Notes: generated by a model not told the origin, from the letters alone. A stretch of 64,000 bases of DNA from Fictibacillus macauensis ZFHKF-1 (GCF_000269865.1 NZ_AKKV01000019.1:186001-250000); one strand, 5' to 3'; numbered from the stretch's first letter, positions 1 through 9,188 are shown. Numbers and translations: made by a program.

Positions 1-69
1 GACATTAATACAGACAAAATAATATATTGTTAGTAAATAAGCAAACGTAATTGAAAGGTGTTTGGTAAA

Positions 70-828
70 GTGGATGTTAATGAAGAGTTTTGGAACTGTG
101 ATTTAGAAGATTTAAAACGTGGATATGTTGAGAAACAAGAGCTTTATCTTTGTGTATTGTGCGGTCATACCGTAGAAAAAGGGTTAATCTATCCTGAACA
201 AGAGCTGCTTCTAGAAGCAGAAAAGTATATGAAATACCATATTACGAAAGAACATACATCCGTTTTTCATCACCTCATTAGTTATAACAAAAAACTAACA
301 GGTCTTACGGATACACAAAGCCAAATGTTGCGTTATTTTTATGAAGGAAAAAGTGATGAGGAGATTAAGACAGAAATGGGTGCGGGAAGTACGTCAACCA
401 TTCGTAATCATCGTTTTGTATTAAAAGAAAAGGAGCGCCAAGCTCGAATGGCTGTAACCCTTTTTGATCTCTTAAAAGAAAAAGATCACCATGCGCCCTC
501 TGTTCTTGTTCCCCACCAGACGGCTACGATGGTGGATGAACGTTATAACGTTACCAAGGAGGAAAGCCACAAAATGCTTAAGAAATATTTTGATGAAGAA
601 ACCAATAAGCTAAAGTATTTTCCTGCTAAAGAAAAGCAAAAGTTAGTCGTATTGCGAGAGATTGCTACCCTATTTACACCGAAACAACAGTATAGCGAAA
701 AAGAGGTAAATGAAATCATTAAGCGCATTTATGATGATTTCGTAACGTTGCGTCGCTACTTGATTGCCTATGGCTTTTTAGATCGAAAAAAAGATGGTAG
801 TAGCTATTGGGTGAAGTCAACCAGTTAA
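70..828 (+). CDS. DUF2087-domain putative DNA-binding regulator
   Basis: A 252-residue cytoplasmic protein. The last third (from about residue 180) is a DUF2087 domain: a 'KLKYFPAKEKQK' opening, a 'YSEKEVNEIIKRIYDDF' helix and an 'RRYLIAYGFLDR' end. The middle (about 85-130) reads like a LuxR-type helix-turn-helix ('LTDTQSQMLRYFYEGKSDEEI'). An N-terminal CVLCGH could be half of a metal site. The start is taken as the GTG at 70 because GAAAGGTG lies about 10 bases before it; the GTG at 58 overlaps that ribosome site. The GIY-YIG gene follows 21 bases downstream, so the two are probably co-transcribed. The target is unknown. Confidence 0.75.
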   Translation: MDVNEEFWNCDLEDLKRGYVEKQELYLCVLCGHTVEKGLIYPEQELLLEAEKYMKYHITKEHTSVFHHLISYNKKLTGLTDTQSQMLRYFYEGKSDEEIKTEMGAGSTSTIRNHRFVLKEKERQARMAVTLFDLLKEKDHHAPSVLVPHQTATMVDERYNVTKEESHKMLKKYFDEETNKLKYFPAKEKQKLVVLREIATLFTPKQQYSEKEVNEIIKRIYDDFVTLRRYLIAYGFLDRKKDGSSYWVKSTS

Positions 829-849
829 TAAGAAAAAGGAGATGGGGTT

Positions 850-1203
850 ATGGATCCAAAAAAAGAACGAAAGCAGCTGTTTAAGGAAATGGAAGTAGAG
901 CGCGGCGTTTATACCATAAAAAACAAGCAAAATGGTAAGGTGCTCGTCGTGGCAACACGGAACTTTAAAACGATGAATGGCAAAAGATTTGAGCTGGAAA
1001 ATGGCTCAAGTACGCATAAAGACTTGCAACATGATTGGCAAACGTATGGTAAAGAAGCATTTGCGTTTGATATTTGTGAAAAGCTACCAAACAACACAGA
1101 TGCTGCTTTTAATGAAAAAAAAGCATTGCGCGCGCTAGAAGAAAAGTGGCTAGAAAAGCTGCAGCCGTATGGAGAGCGGGGGTATCATAAAGCGTTGGAG
1201 TAA
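850..1203 (+). CDS. GIY-YIG nuclease-family protein
   Basis: A 117-residue protein with the GIY-YIG pattern: 'GVYTIKNKQNGK' at about residues 19-30, a middle segment 'HKDLQHDWQTYGKEAFAF' and a glutamate-rich C-terminal helix. Standalone short members of this superfamily occur in many Bacillaceae and mostly have no assigned role. An AAAAGGAGA ribosome site precedes the ATG by 8 bases. It sits just behind the DUF2087 regulator and probably shares its transcript. The fold assignment is fairly safe; nuclease activity is inferred. Confidence 0.75.
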   Translation: MDPKKERKQLFKEMEVERGVYTIKNKQNGKVLVVATRNFKTMNGKRFELENGSSTHKDLQHDWQTYGKEAFAFDICEKLPNNTDAAFNEKKALRALEEKWLEKLQPYGERGYHKALE

Positions 1204-1342
1204 GCAGCAGAGAGTGAATAGTAAACAACAGTCAAAACATAATGGACACGTCACTGCTTCTTTTGAAGATCGTCTTTTGAATCGCTAATATAAGGTTTAC
1301 AAGAAATGAACAATAGTCACTTGAAGTAGCGTCCTCATAAGT

Positions 1343-1377
1343 GCCGCCTGAGGTTTGAAACCTTATGCGGCTTTTTT
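1343..1377 (+). terminator. rho-independent terminator
   Basis: GCCGC pairs with GCGGC, enclosing an AGG...CCT inner stem, and six T follow. It closes the regulator and GIY-YIG transcript before the DedA gene. Confidence 0.65.
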
Positions 1378-1417
1378 CGTACAGAGAGAGTAAGTAGGTA
1401 TGAGGAGGCTTCTCTGT

Positions 1418-2020
1418 ATGAAAGCGTGGCTATTAGAACAAATCGAGCAGTATGGATATGGCAGTATTTTTCTGTTTATGCTTTTAGAAAATATCTTCCC
1501 GCCAATTCCTTCCGAAGTAATTTTAACAGTGGGTGGGATGTTGACAAAAGTATCAACACTTCACATTGGCATCGTAATTCTCGTTGCGACAGCAGGCTCA
1601 CTGGCAGGTGCTGTTCTATTATATAGAATTGGAATGCTTGTTTCGAAAGAACATTTTCTGAGGTGGATTGCTAAGTATGGCAAGTATGTACGTCTAACGC
1701 AAAATGATATGGAGCGAGCCTTTGCGGCTTTTCACAAGTATGGCTATTGGGCTATCTTTATTGGACGCCTACTTCCGCTCATTCGTAGTCTCATCTCGTT
1801 ACCAGCAGGTATGACGCGTATGCCTTTTCTAAAATTCATCGTATTTACTACCATAGGTACATTGCTTTGGAATAGCGTGCTGATTTCGTTAGGTGCCTTG
1901 TTTGGCATCCATTGGGAACGAATCCTACATATGATGGAAACGTATTCGTTGTTTCTCTATGGAATGATGTTGCTCTTGGCTGTGTGGTGGGTCATCAAGC
2001 GTTTTAAGAAAAAAGCATAA
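1418..2020 (+). CDS. DedA-family membrane protein
   Basis: A 200-residue integral membrane protein of the DedA/VTT (SNARE-associated) family. It shows the family pattern 'ENIFPPIPSEVIL' near the N terminus and 'FIGRLLPLIRSLISLPAGMTRMPFLKF' in the middle, with the conserved Arg and Pro-Gly/Ala residues. Several hydrophobic segments follow. Some DedA proteins act in undecaprenyl-phosphate or phospholipid translocation; which applies here cannot be told. The start is the ATG at 1418, 9 bases behind GAGGAGG; an upstream in-frame ATG at 1400 precedes that ribosome site. Two further DedA genes lie at 37.0 and 39.5 kb but are more alike to each other than to this one. Confidence 0.88.
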   Translation: MKAWLLEQIEQYGYGSIFLFMLLENIFPPIPSEVILTVGGMLTKVSTLHIGIVILVATAGSLAGAVLLYRIGMLVSKEHFLRWIAKYGKYVRLTQNDMERAFAAFHKYGYWAIFIGRLLPLIRSLISLPAGMTRMPFLKFIVFTTIGTLLWNSVLISLGALFGIHWERILHMMETYSLFLYGMMLLLAVWWVIKRFKKKA

Positions 2021-2087
2021 CCTCCATGGAGAAAAAGGAATTTGCAATCTCTGGGAGGAATGTAATGATAGCAAAGGAGAGGTGACT

Positions 2088-2726
2088 ATGAAAATATCTG
2101 TCATGATTGCTGATGATAATTCCTTTATTACAGAAGGAATGAAAATTATATTAAGTAGCTATGGCTATTTTGATGTGGTTGCAACGGTGGAGGACGGACA
2201 AGCAGCTGTAGCGTACTGTAAACAGCATCCGGTTGATATCGCCCTGTTAGATGTGCGAATGCCGATTATGAATGGAGTGGAGGCAGCAAGACTGTTAACA
2301 CAAGAAACGAACACAAAACCGATTATTTTAACGACGTTTGATGATGATGAGTACATCGTTGATGCCATTCGAAATGGTGCGAAAGGCTATCTATTAAAAA
2401 ATACGGATCCGGAGCGCATTTGTGACGCGATTCGCAGCGTTCATCTCGGCAATACGGTTATGCAAGATGTCGTGTTAGACAAGGTGAAATCTAGCTTACA
2501 GCCTCAAAAACAAGCGGCGGGTACACCAATTGATATCAAGCTATTTACCGAGCGGGAGCGAGATATTATGGCGCTTATTGCGAAAGGCTATTCTAATAAA
2601 GCGATCGCTGGTCAATTATTCATCTCCGAAGGAACGGTGGCCAATTATATTACGTCAATCCTCTCAAAAACAAATTTAGAGCATCGGACACAGATTGCCA
2701 TTTATTATTTAACAGGATCTCTTTAA
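2088..2726 (+). CDS. NarL-family two-component response regulator (LnrK-like)
   Basis: A 212-residue response regulator. The receiver domain has the acidic pair 'ADD' at residues 8-10, the phospho-acceptor Asp55 in 'LLDVRMP' and the Lys of 'YLLKNTDP'. A LuxR-type helix-turn-helix fills the end ('FTERERDIMALIAKGYSNKAIAGQLFISEGTVANYI'). The ATG at 2088 is chosen because AAAGGAGAGG stands just before it. The histidine kinase follows after 6 bases, and an ABC exporter after that. This matches the content of the B. subtilis lnrJKLMN (yfiJKLMN) locus, which senses and exports linearmycin-type polyenes, although here the regulator comes first. Function is inferred from that context. Confidence 0.88.
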   Translation: MKISVMIADDNSFITEGMKIILSSYGYFDVVATVEDGQAAVAYCKQHPVDIALLDVRMPIMNGVEAARLLTQETNTKPIILTTFDDDEYIVDAIRNGAKGYLLKNTDPERICDAIRSVHLGNTVMQDVVLDKVKSSLQPQKQAAGTPIDIKLFTERERDIMALIAKGYSNKAIAGQLFISEGTVANYITSILSKTNLEHRTQIAIYYLTGSL

Positions 2727-2732
2727 TAGCTC

Positions 2733-3836
2733 ATGGAAAAATGGGTATTGTTTGTAAAAGGAATATTGCTATTTTATATCGCTGGTAATTACGTGCAAAC
2801 AGAGGAGGTTCATTACTCCTGGGTTATGGTTTCTTTTTTTGTATATATCGCCTTAAATGTTGCACTGTATTTAGTCGGAAGGTTAAGTCGAATGTTCTTA
2901 CTACTAGGCTCCATAATCCTTATTGTTGTAGGAAGTATACATGGCTATGCCTTACTGCTCTTGTTGTTACCGTTCTCAGTGTGTGAAGTATTCGATGGAA
3001 AAGCACCACATGTGATTGTGCTTCTCGTTGTTTCGCTGCTTCCTTTGTTTTTTTTCGATATAGAGCCTTTCCTATACAGTGCGAGTGCGGCTGGTAGTTG
3101 TCTTCTTTGGAAAATGAATACGACGTACTATTGCAAGCTAGTTGCAAACGAACAACAGCTTGATCAGCTGCGGTCCCATGTTCAACGGTTAAACGTGCAA
3201 GTGCATGAAAATGAAGAAGATCGTAAGCAATCGCAGTATATGAGTCGATTAGAGGAGCGCAATCGAATTTCGCAAGGCATTCATGATCATATTGGCCATT
3301 CCATGACAGGCGCCCTTATTCAAATGGAAGCGGCGAAGACATTAATGATGGTTGATCAGCACAAAGCGAAAGAACTGCTAGATAACGCGATTACAATTTC
3401 AAAAGAGGGCATTGAGGATATTCGTCTGACGTTAAAAAACATGAAACCGCCGATTGAACAGCTTGGTGTGCAGCGGTTAAAACAGAAACTAGACGCATTT
3501 ACAAGAAACACGCATATTAAAACATCGTTCGTATTTAGTGGAAACTTAGACGTGATTTCGGCGTTGCAATGGAAAGTGATTAGTGAAAATGTAACCGAGG
3601 CGCTCACCAATGCGCTGAAATACGGCAATGTCACAGAGATTGCCGTTTCTATCACTGTCTACAATAAACTTATTAAAGTAGTGGTGAAAGATAATGGGGT
3701 AGGCGCTACGAAACTCATTAAAGGCTTAGGAATTGTCGGCATGGAAGAGCGAGCGGCTTTGCTACATGGTACGGTGATTATCGATGGCAGTGATGGTTTT
3801 TCGGTTACCTTATTACTACCTCATGAACGCTCATAA
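2733..3836 (+). CDS. sensor histidine kinase, NarX/DesK type (LnrJ-like)
   Basis: A 367-residue membrane kinase. Residues 1 to about 130 hold several hydrophobic segments, followed by a short coiled coil. The HisKA_3 box is 'ERNRISQGIHDHIGHS' with phospho-acceptor His184. The ATPase domain has its N box at 'ENVTEALTNALKYG' and G1/G2 boxes at 'DNGVGA' and 'GLGIVGMEERA'. It should phosphorylate the regulator encoded 6 bases upstream. The sensor is almost wholly membrane-embedded, as expected for kinases that sense membrane stress or membrane-active compounds. No strong ribosome site precedes the ATG, so translation may be coupled to the regulator gene. Confidence 0.9.
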   Translation: MEKWVLFVKGILLFYIAGNYVQTEEVHYSWVMVSFFVYIALNVALYLVGRLSRMFLLLGSIILIVVGSIHGYALLLLLLPFSVCEVFDGKAPHVIVLLVVSLLPLFFFDIEPFLYSASAAGSCLLWKMNTTYYCKLVANEQQLDQLRSHVQRLNVQVHENEEDRKQSQYMSRLEERNRISQGIHDHIGHSMTGALIQMEAAKTLMMVDQHKAKELLDNAITISKEGIEDIRLTLKNMKPPIEQLGVQRLKQKLDAFTRNTHIKTSFVFSGNLDVISALQWKVISENVTEALTNALKYGNVTEIAVSITVYNKLIKVVVKDNGVGATKLIKGLGIVGMEERAALLHGTVIIDGSDGFSVTLLLPHERS

Positions 3837-3860
3837 AAAAATCATGAAGTTTTTCATATG

Positions 3861-3901
3861 AAAAGAGTGAAGGAATGCACTGCCATTTCCTCGCTCTTTT
3901 T
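3861..3901 (+). terminator. terminator-like hairpin between kinase and ABC genes
   Basis: AAAAGAGTGA...TCGCTCTTTT forms a long imperfect stem followed by T residues. It probably separates the two-component transcript from the ABC operon. A TATAAT hexamer at 3916-3921 lies just after it and could be the -10 of the ABC operon promoter, though no good -35 is seen. Confidence 0.55.
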
Positions 3902-3942
3902 CATTATACTGTAACTATAATCAAACCATGAGGTGAGAGACG

Positions 3943-4878
3943 ATGAACGTATTAGAATTAAAAAATGTAACGAAAAAATTTGGCGACTTTATCGCTGTAG
4001 ATCAAATGAATTTGTTCATAAAGGAAGGCGAGATCTTTGGCTTTCTTGGCTCCAATGGGGCAGGGAAAAGCACGACGATTAACTTGATTTCTTCCTTACT
4101 ACGCTTAAGTGCAGGCGACATTTATTTATTAGGAAAAAATATAGCACAGCACCGTCGTTTTGCAAAAATGAATATCGGTATTGTACCACAAGACATAGCC
4201 ATTTATGAGGAACTATCAGCCTATGAAAATGTGCGTTTCTTTGCAGGCTTATACGGTTTGCGAGGAACAGAATTAAAGAAGCATAGCGAGGAAGCATTAG
4301 TCTTTGTTGGTTTAGGAGATAAAATGAATGCGCTGCCGAAAACCTTTTCTGGAGGCATGAAGCGGCGTTTGAATATTGCCTGTGCAATTGCCCATCGTCC
4401 GAAGCTTATCATTATGGATGAGCCAACGGTTGGTATCGATCCACAGTCGCGTAAATACATTTTACAATCGGTCCGCCAGTTAAATGAAATGGGCTGTACG
4501 ATTATTTATACGACGCATTACATGGAAGAAGTTGAAGAGATTTGTAGCCGTATTGCGATTGTTGATCATGGCAAAATCATTGCAGAAGGAACGAAAGAGC
4601 AACTAACGAATATCATTACCGATACGAAAGAAGTATGGATTGAAGTGAAGGCAATCGGTTCTTTTGATGCAGAGGTAGTGAAGCAAATGAAAGGTGTAAA
4701 CAGCGTCCGGGTGGAAGAGCACGTCGTGCAAATCATATCACAGGCCGAAGTGACGAATTTACATGAAATTCTTCATTATATGATCAGTCAGTCGTTAGAA
4801 ATCGTTTCGTTAAAAGAGCAAGCACCCAACTTGGAAAGTGTGTTTCTCACATTAACAGGACGCAATTTACGAGATTAA
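3943..4878 (+). CDS. ABC transporter ATP-binding protein (LnrL-like)
   Basis: A 311-residue ABC-2 family ATPase. It has Walker A 'GSNGAGKSTT' (about residues 37-46), a Q-loop 'VPQDIAIYEELSAYENV', signature 'FSGGMKRRLN', Walker B 'LIIMDEPTVGID' and the H-loop His in 'IYTTHYMEEVEEI'. The C-terminal part is the usual accessory domain of drug-type exporters. It powers the two permeases encoded next. GAGGTGAG precedes the ATG by 5 bases. Homology and neighbours point to linearmycin-type antibiotic or lipid-active toxin export; the substrate itself is inference. Confidence 0.9.
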   Translation: MNVLELKNVTKKFGDFIAVDQMNLFIKEGEIFGFLGSNGAGKSTTINLISSLLRLSAGDIYLLGKNIAQHRRFAKMNIGIVPQDIAIYEELSAYENVRFFAGLYGLRGTELKKHSEEALVFVGLGDKMNALPKTFSGGMKRRLNIACAIAHRPKLIIMDEPTVGIDPQSRKYILQSVRQLNEMGCTIIYTTHYMEEVEEICSRIAIVDHGKIIAEGTKEQLTNIITDTKEVWIEVKAIGSFDAEVVKQMKGVNSVRVEEHVVQIISQAEVTNLHEILHYMISQSLEIVSLKEQAPNLESVFLTLTGRNLRD

Positions 4879-4894
4879 GAGTGGAGGTTAAGAG

Positions 4895-5989
4895 ATGAAC
4901 ATTATTACGATTAGTAAGCAAACCATGCTTCTCTTACTCCGCGAGCCTAAAAGTTTTTTATTCATGCTCGCGTTTCCTCTTGTCATGATGTTAATTTTAG
5001 GCTCGGCGTTAGGAAGTGCCTTTAATGAGAAAGTGGATATTGGAACGCTACGAGTCGGCTACCACGTGGAAGGCTCCCCACAAGTAAAGGCTGCGTTTAC
5101 CCAATTTATGAAAGCAACAGTACAAGACGTACGTTATCAAGAGGTGACTACGACAGCTAAAGGGAAAAACGATGTAAAGCTTGGCAACCGTGACGGTTAC
5201 GTGGAAGTGAACGATCAGGGCGTCCACTACTATAAAAGTGAGCAGACTACGATTCAAAGCTCCGTGATTGAAGGCATGCTTGCCGCCTTTGCTGATCGTT
5301 ATCATTTGGCAAAAGAGATTGGTTTATCAGGAGTGAAAGATGAAGTTGCTAATGTAGTCAGTGAAGAATCGCTCACCGCTAAGAAAGCGCCTCGCTCAAT
5401 GGATTATTATGGCGTCGTAGTAACGACGATGATTACGTTATATAGTGCGATTGGCGCTTCGTTTCTTCTGCGTGGTGAACGAACGCGTAACACAGCGATT
5501 CGTTTAGGGGTAGCGCCGATTTCAAAAGGAGAAATCTTTTTAGGAAAGATCATTGGAAGTGTTCTCATGAATAGCGGTATTATTGCTGTTCTCATGATAG
5601 TAGGTTCGCTGCTGTTTCATGTGAATTGGGGTGAGCATCTTGGCTATGTGATTCTTGTGCTACTCTCACAAATCGTTTTCGCCGTAAGCGTTGGCGTTGG
5701 CGTTAGCTATGTTGTGGCAACAGGGGAAGGAGCGCGGAGTTTACTGCTGATTCTCATCCAAGTGGCGTCGTTTTTTGGTGGCGCGTACTTCAAAATCGAT
5801 CACCCAGAAGGCTTTATGAATATCCTCGTTCATTTATCGCCGCTTCAATGGGCAAATTCTGCAATCTTATCGGTTATTTATAATGATCAGCTGTCCGCCA
5901 TTCTTCCTGTGATCAGCTTGAACATAGGTTTAGCGGCACTTTTTCTAACGTTTTCAGCAGTAACGTTTCGAAAACGGGAGGGTTTTTAA
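4895..5989 (+). CDS. ABC-2 type permease (LnrM-like)
   Basis: A 364-residue permease. One N-terminal membrane span ('FLFMLAFPLVMMLILG') is followed by an extracytoplasmic domain of about 140 residues, then five hydrophobic spans. This is the ABC-2_membrane_3 layout. 'RGERTRNTAIRLGVAPISKGEIFLGK' is the typical cytoplasmic coupling region. It lies 16 bases behind the ATPase gene and one base before the next permease. The two permeases probably form a heterodimer. Confidence 0.87.
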   Translation: MNIITISKQTMLLLLREPKSFLFMLAFPLVMMLILGSALGSAFNEKVDIGTLRVGYHVEGSPQVKAAFTQFMKATVQDVRYQEVTTTAKGKNDVKLGNRDGYVEVNDQGVHYYKSEQTTIQSSVIEGMLAAFADRYHLAKEIGLSGVKDEVANVVSEESLTAKKAPRSMDYYGVVVTTMITLYSAIGASFLLRGERTRNTAIRLGVAPISKGEIFLGKIIGSVLMNSGIIAVLMIVGSLLFHVNWGEHLGYVILVLLSQIVFAVSVGVGVSYVVATGEGARSLLLILIQVASFFGGAYFKIDHPEGFMNILVHLSPLQWANSAILSVIYNDQLSAILPVISLNIGLAALFLTFSAVTFRKREGF

Positions 5990-5990
5990 G

Positions 5991-7136
5991 ATGAAAGAAA
6001 TATGGTGGCTCGTTGCTACATCGTTACGCGGTATCATTAAAAATAAGAAAAAGCTTCTCGTTTATTTAGTCGTACCGGTTATTGGCGTTCTCATTGGCTT
6101 AGCGGCCTATGGCAATGACGGGCGCTCGTCGTTATCAATCGGTATCGTGAATAATGATCATGGCATACTCAGCGGTGAAACGATCTCTTACTTGAAGAAA
6201 ACAAATCATCTACAACTCTCAAACATTGCGCCTGCTGCGCTGCAAAAAAAGGTAGCTAATAGTGAATTGGATGGTGCGATTATTATAGATGCGAATTTTA
6301 CTCGCGATCTTCAGAGCAATAAGATCCCATCTGTAAAAATTATCTCGATTAAAGGTGCAACGGTTACAGCATTTGTAAAGCGAGCGATTAATCAACATGT
6401 TCATACACTCATGCAGTTACGGAATGCGAGTAATGGGAACAATGCTACCTTTGAAAAGCGATTAGCTCAGTACAAAGAAAGGTCCTATACACTCTCACAA
6501 ACAAATGTTGAAAATGTCGGTCAAAACCATAAAATTTCGAATCAAGCAACTGGCTTTCTCTTAATGATTTTGCTAACGGCTGCAGGGGGGTTGTCTGAGC
6601 TTATTATTAAAGAACGAGAACGACGTACATTTTTACGCATTATGGCCGCACCTGTTAGTGGCCTTCAGTATGTGATTAGCAATGTACTCGTTAGTATCGT
6701 CGTAATGGTTGTGCAAATTGTTATTATGCTCTTTTTCTTAAGTACGGTATTTTCCGTATCACCGGGATTACCACTATGGGAAATGGGGGGAATTCTTTTA
6801 CTGTTTTCGCTTGCGGGCATCGGTTTATCGCTTACGATTACAGCCTTTTCATCAAGCTCGACGATGGCTAGTGCCTTAAATAATCTCATTTTTGTGCCCA
6901 CGTGCTTACTGGCTGGCTGCTTTTGGCCGGTAGAAGTAATGCCAAAAGCGATGCAAAAAATTGCTGATTTTCTTCCGCAGCGCTGGGTGTTAGATACATT
7001 AACACAGTTACAAAAAGGGCATTCCTTTGCTAGTATCGTTGTAAATTTAGCAGTGATTGCTGCCTTTGCGCTCGCCTTTTTCATGATTGCCTCATATAAG
7101 TTTAATCGTAATAACTCCGTTCAAAGTTATATATAA
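5991..7136 (+). CDS. ABC-2 type permease (LnrN-like)
   Basis: A 381-residue permease with the same plan as its neighbour: one N-terminal span, a large outer domain, then a C-terminal block of five or six spans with the coupling segment 'KERERRTFLRIMAAPVSGLQY'. It begins one base after the stop of the first permease, so the two are translationally coupled. It is the last gene of the exporter operon, which ends at the hairpin just behind it. Confidence 0.87.
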   Translation: MKEIWWLVATSLRGIIKNKKKLLVYLVVPVIGVLIGLAAYGNDGRSSLSIGIVNNDHGILSGETISYLKKTNHLQLSNIAPAALQKKVANSELDGAIIIDANFTRDLQSNKIPSVKIISIKGATVTAFVKRAINQHVHTLMQLRNASNGNNATFEKRLAQYKERSYTLSQTNVENVGQNHKISNQATGFLLMILLTAAGGLSELIIKERERRTFLRIMAAPVSGLQYVISNVLVSIVVMVVQIVIMLFFLSTVFSVSPGLPLWEMGGILLLFSLAGIGLSLTITAFSSSSTMASALNNLIFVPTCLLAGCFWPVEVMPKAMQKIADFLPQRWVLDTLTQLQKGHSFASIVVNLAVIAAFALAFFMIASYKFNRNNSVQSYI

Positions 7137-7143
7137 ACGAAAA

Positions 7144-7178
7144 AAAAGGAACGACCGCGTTGCCGCGTCGTTCCTTTT
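7144..7178. terminator. bidirectional terminator
   Basis: AAGGAACGACCGCG pairs with CGCGTCGTTCCTT around a short loop, flanked by A and T runs. It serves the exporter operon on the plus strand and yoxD on the minus strand. Confidence 0.85.
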
Positions 7179-7189
7179 GCTTATAGTGT

Positions 7190-7900
7190 TTAAGGATTGG
7201 TTGACCATAAGCCAGCATTTTTAATGAAAATGCGAGGGTGAAGTTTTAGTTGCGACACCATAAATTCAGCTAAGTCTTCAGGTTGCATAACTTTCTCTGG
7301 ATTGCCATCTGTTAAGTCTTTCGCAAGATCCGTTGCCACGGTGCTTGGCGTCATCGCACTTACGCGAATGTTATGCTTACGAACTTCCATCATTAACGAT
7401 TCTGTTAAACCGAGCACAGCAAATTTAGAAGCGCTGTATGCACTCGTAACAGGTGCACCTTTTTGACCAGCTGTAGAAGAAATGTTAATGATGTCGCCGC
7501 TCTTGCGTTCAATCATGCTAGGTAGCACAGCATGTGTGACGTTATAAACACCCATTACATTTACTTGTAAAATGTGTTCCCATTCTTCTGGTGAAAGTTC
7601 CATAAAGCCGCCGAACTTAGCAATCCCAGCATTGTTAATAAGAACATCAATGGCACCAAGTTCATTTGTAATGTGACTAACGGCTGCTGTAACTGCCTCA
7701 TAATCCGTTACATCCGCTTCTGCAAGAGAAACGTTAACGCCAAACTCCTTAAGTGCTTGTGCCGTTTCTTCTAAATTGCTCATCGTACGACCGAGCAAGC
7801 CAACGGACATGCCTTCTTTGGCAAAGGCAATCGCTGTTGCGCGGCCAATACCACGCCCTGCGCCGGTAATAAGCGCTGTTTTTCCTTGTAGTGATTGCAA
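7190..7900 (-). CDS. yoxD: short-chain dehydrogenase, FabG/YoxD-like
   Basis: A 236-residue SDR oxidoreductase. It has the cofactor motif '[10 protein letters not shown]' (about residues 11-20), 'NNAG', the catalytic Ser in 'ISSTAG' and 'YSASK' with Tyr and Lys. Arg22-type residues in the first loop favour NADP. The sequence as I recall it, including the end '[12 protein letters not shown]', closely matches B. subtilis YoxD, annotated as a 3-oxoacyl-ACP reductase paralogue of unknown substrate. It starts with TTG, 7 bases behind AAAGGAGG. It is monocistronic, with a terminator at its end. Confidence 0.9.
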   Translation of the reverse strand: MQSLQGKTALITGAGRGIGRATAIAFAKEGMSVGLLGRTMSNLEETAQALKEFGVNVSLAEADVTDYEAVTAAVSHITNELGAIDVLINNAGIAKFGGFMELSPEEWEHILQVNVMGVYNVTHAVLPSMIERKSGDIINISSTAGQKGAPVTSAYSASKFAVLGLTESLMMEVRKHNIRVSAMTPSTVATDLAKDLTDGNPEKVMQPEDLAEFMVSQLKLHPRIFIKNAGLWSTNP

Positions 7901-7956
7901 TTTGAATCCTCCTTTAATTAGTGTTTATGTAGAACAGGGGAATTCCCCTGTTTGTA

Positions 7957-8487
7957 CTACTCTAAATTGGCATGTGTTTGTTTCATACGCTGTTCGGTTA
8001 TGGAATAACGCTCCATATAGCGAAGAACGACAGCATCAAAGAACAGCAACAGTGTTTGCTCAAAAGTGGAGCCCATCGGTTGCATAGAGGTGTCGTGTAC
8101 AGGTAACGTTACAACGGCATCTGCATCATTACGCAGTGAAGAGGCTTTTGATGCCGTGACTGTAATAATTCTACCGCCACTTTCTTTTGCTTTCTTTGCC
8201 ATCAGTTTCAAGCTAGCCGTTTCTCCTGATCCAGAAGCAAACACGATTACATCGTCTTTCGTAAAAGAAGGTGTGGATACATCGCCTACGGTATAGGCTT
8301 GTCGACCAAGGTGCATTAATCGCATGCAAAAAGCTTTCGCCATCAGCCCGCTACGTCCTGCCCCAGCAATGAAAATTCTTTTGCCTTCTGTAAGATGATC
8401 AATAAATGTATCAAGTTCTTCTTGAGATAGAGATCCTTTTAACTGCTGTAATTCTGAGATAATCGCATCAAACGGAGAGGTAGTCAT
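7957..8487 (-). CDS. hxlB: 6-phospho-3-hexuloisomerase
   Basis: A 176-residue SIS-domain isomerase converting hexulose 6-phosphate to fructose 6-phosphate in the ribulose-monophosphate route of formaldehyde fixation. The SIS features 'RIFIAGAGRSGLMAKAF', 'VFASGSGETASL' and 'IITVTASKASSL' are visible, with a C-terminal 'PMGSTFEQTLLLFFDAVVLRYME' helix. It is slightly shorter than the B. subtilis enzyme. It begins 5 bases after hxlA, so the two form an operon. Confidence 0.93.
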   Translation of the reverse strand: MTTSPFDAIISELQQLKGSLSQEELDTFIDHLTEGKRIFIAGAGRSGLMAKAFCMRLMHLGRQAYTVGDVSTPSFTKDDVIVFASGSGETASLKLMAKKAKESGGRIITVTASKASSLRNDADAVVTLPVHDTSMQPMGSTFEQTLLLFFDAVVLRYMERYSITEQRMKQTHANLE

Positions 8488-8492
8488 ACCAA

Positions 8493-9125
8493 TTAACCTT
8501 GTTGAACCGCTTGTTGGATGCTTGCTGCTGTTTCTGTTGGTTGCTCGGCATTTGTAATACCACCACCAACAATCACAAGATCAGGTTTTGCTGCAATCAC
8601 TTCTTTAACCGTATCGAGCTTAATACCACCCGCAACCGCTGTTTTTGCATTTTTAACAACACGTTTAATGGTTTTTAAGTCTTCAAATGGATTTTGACCT
8701 TCTGCTTGAAGATCATAACCTGTATGAACACAAATATAGTCTACGTCTAACTTGTCCAGTTCTTGTGCACGAGTCGCAATATCTTTAACGGCAATCATGT
8801 CTACAAGAATTTTTTTATTATGCTTTTTCGCTTCTTGAACGGCACCACGAATGGATTCATCTTCAGCTGCCCCAAGAATGGTAATAAGATCAGCGCCTGC
8901 TTCAGATGCTTTCATCACTTCATAGCCAGCAGCATCCATAATTTTTAAATCAGCTAATACTTTTAATTGAGGGAAGGCGTCTTTCATTTTTTTTACAGCA
9001 TTAAGACCTTCGTTAATAATAACCGGTGTTCCGATTTCTACGATGTCAACGTGATCCTCGACTTTTTTAACAAATTCAACAGCTTCATCTGCAGTTAGTA
9101 AATCAATCGCAAGTTGTAATTCCAT
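8493..9125 (-). CDS. hxlA: 3-hexulose-6-phosphate synthase
   Basis: A 210-residue orotidine-monophosphate-decarboxylase-fold aldolase that joins formaldehyde to ribulose 5-phosphate. Visible motifs are 'VLADLKIMDAAGYE' (active-site Asp/Lys region), 'DYICVHTGYD', 'AVAGGIKLDT' and 'VIVGGGITNA'. Together with hxlB it detoxifies formaldehyde in Bacillus. GGGAG lies 10 bases before the ATG. In B. subtilis the activator hxlR is divergently encoded next door; here a chromate transporter takes that place and no hxlR is present in the window. Confidence 0.95.
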   Translation of the reverse strand: MELQLAIDLLTADEAVEFVKKVEDHVDIVEIGTPVIINEGLNAVKKMKDAFPQLKVLADLKIMDAAGYEVMKASEAGADLITILGAAEDESIRGAVQEAKKHNKKILVDMIAVKDIATRAQELDKLDVDYICVHTGYDLQAEGQNPFEDLKTIKRVVKNAKTAVAGGIKLDTVKEVIAAKPDLVIVGGGITNAEQPTETAASIQQAVQQG

Positions 9126-9160
9126 GATGTATAGACTCCCTTCGTTTAGATAAGTACTGA

Positions 9161-9188
9161 TTATAACGAGTAAGTTTCTATTTGTGAA
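9161..9188 (-). promoter_or_regulatory. SigA-type promoter of hxlAB
   Basis: On the minus strand a TTCACA hexamer is followed, 16 bases on, by a perfect TATAAT. It lies about 35-60 bases upstream of hxlA. Confidence 0.6.
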
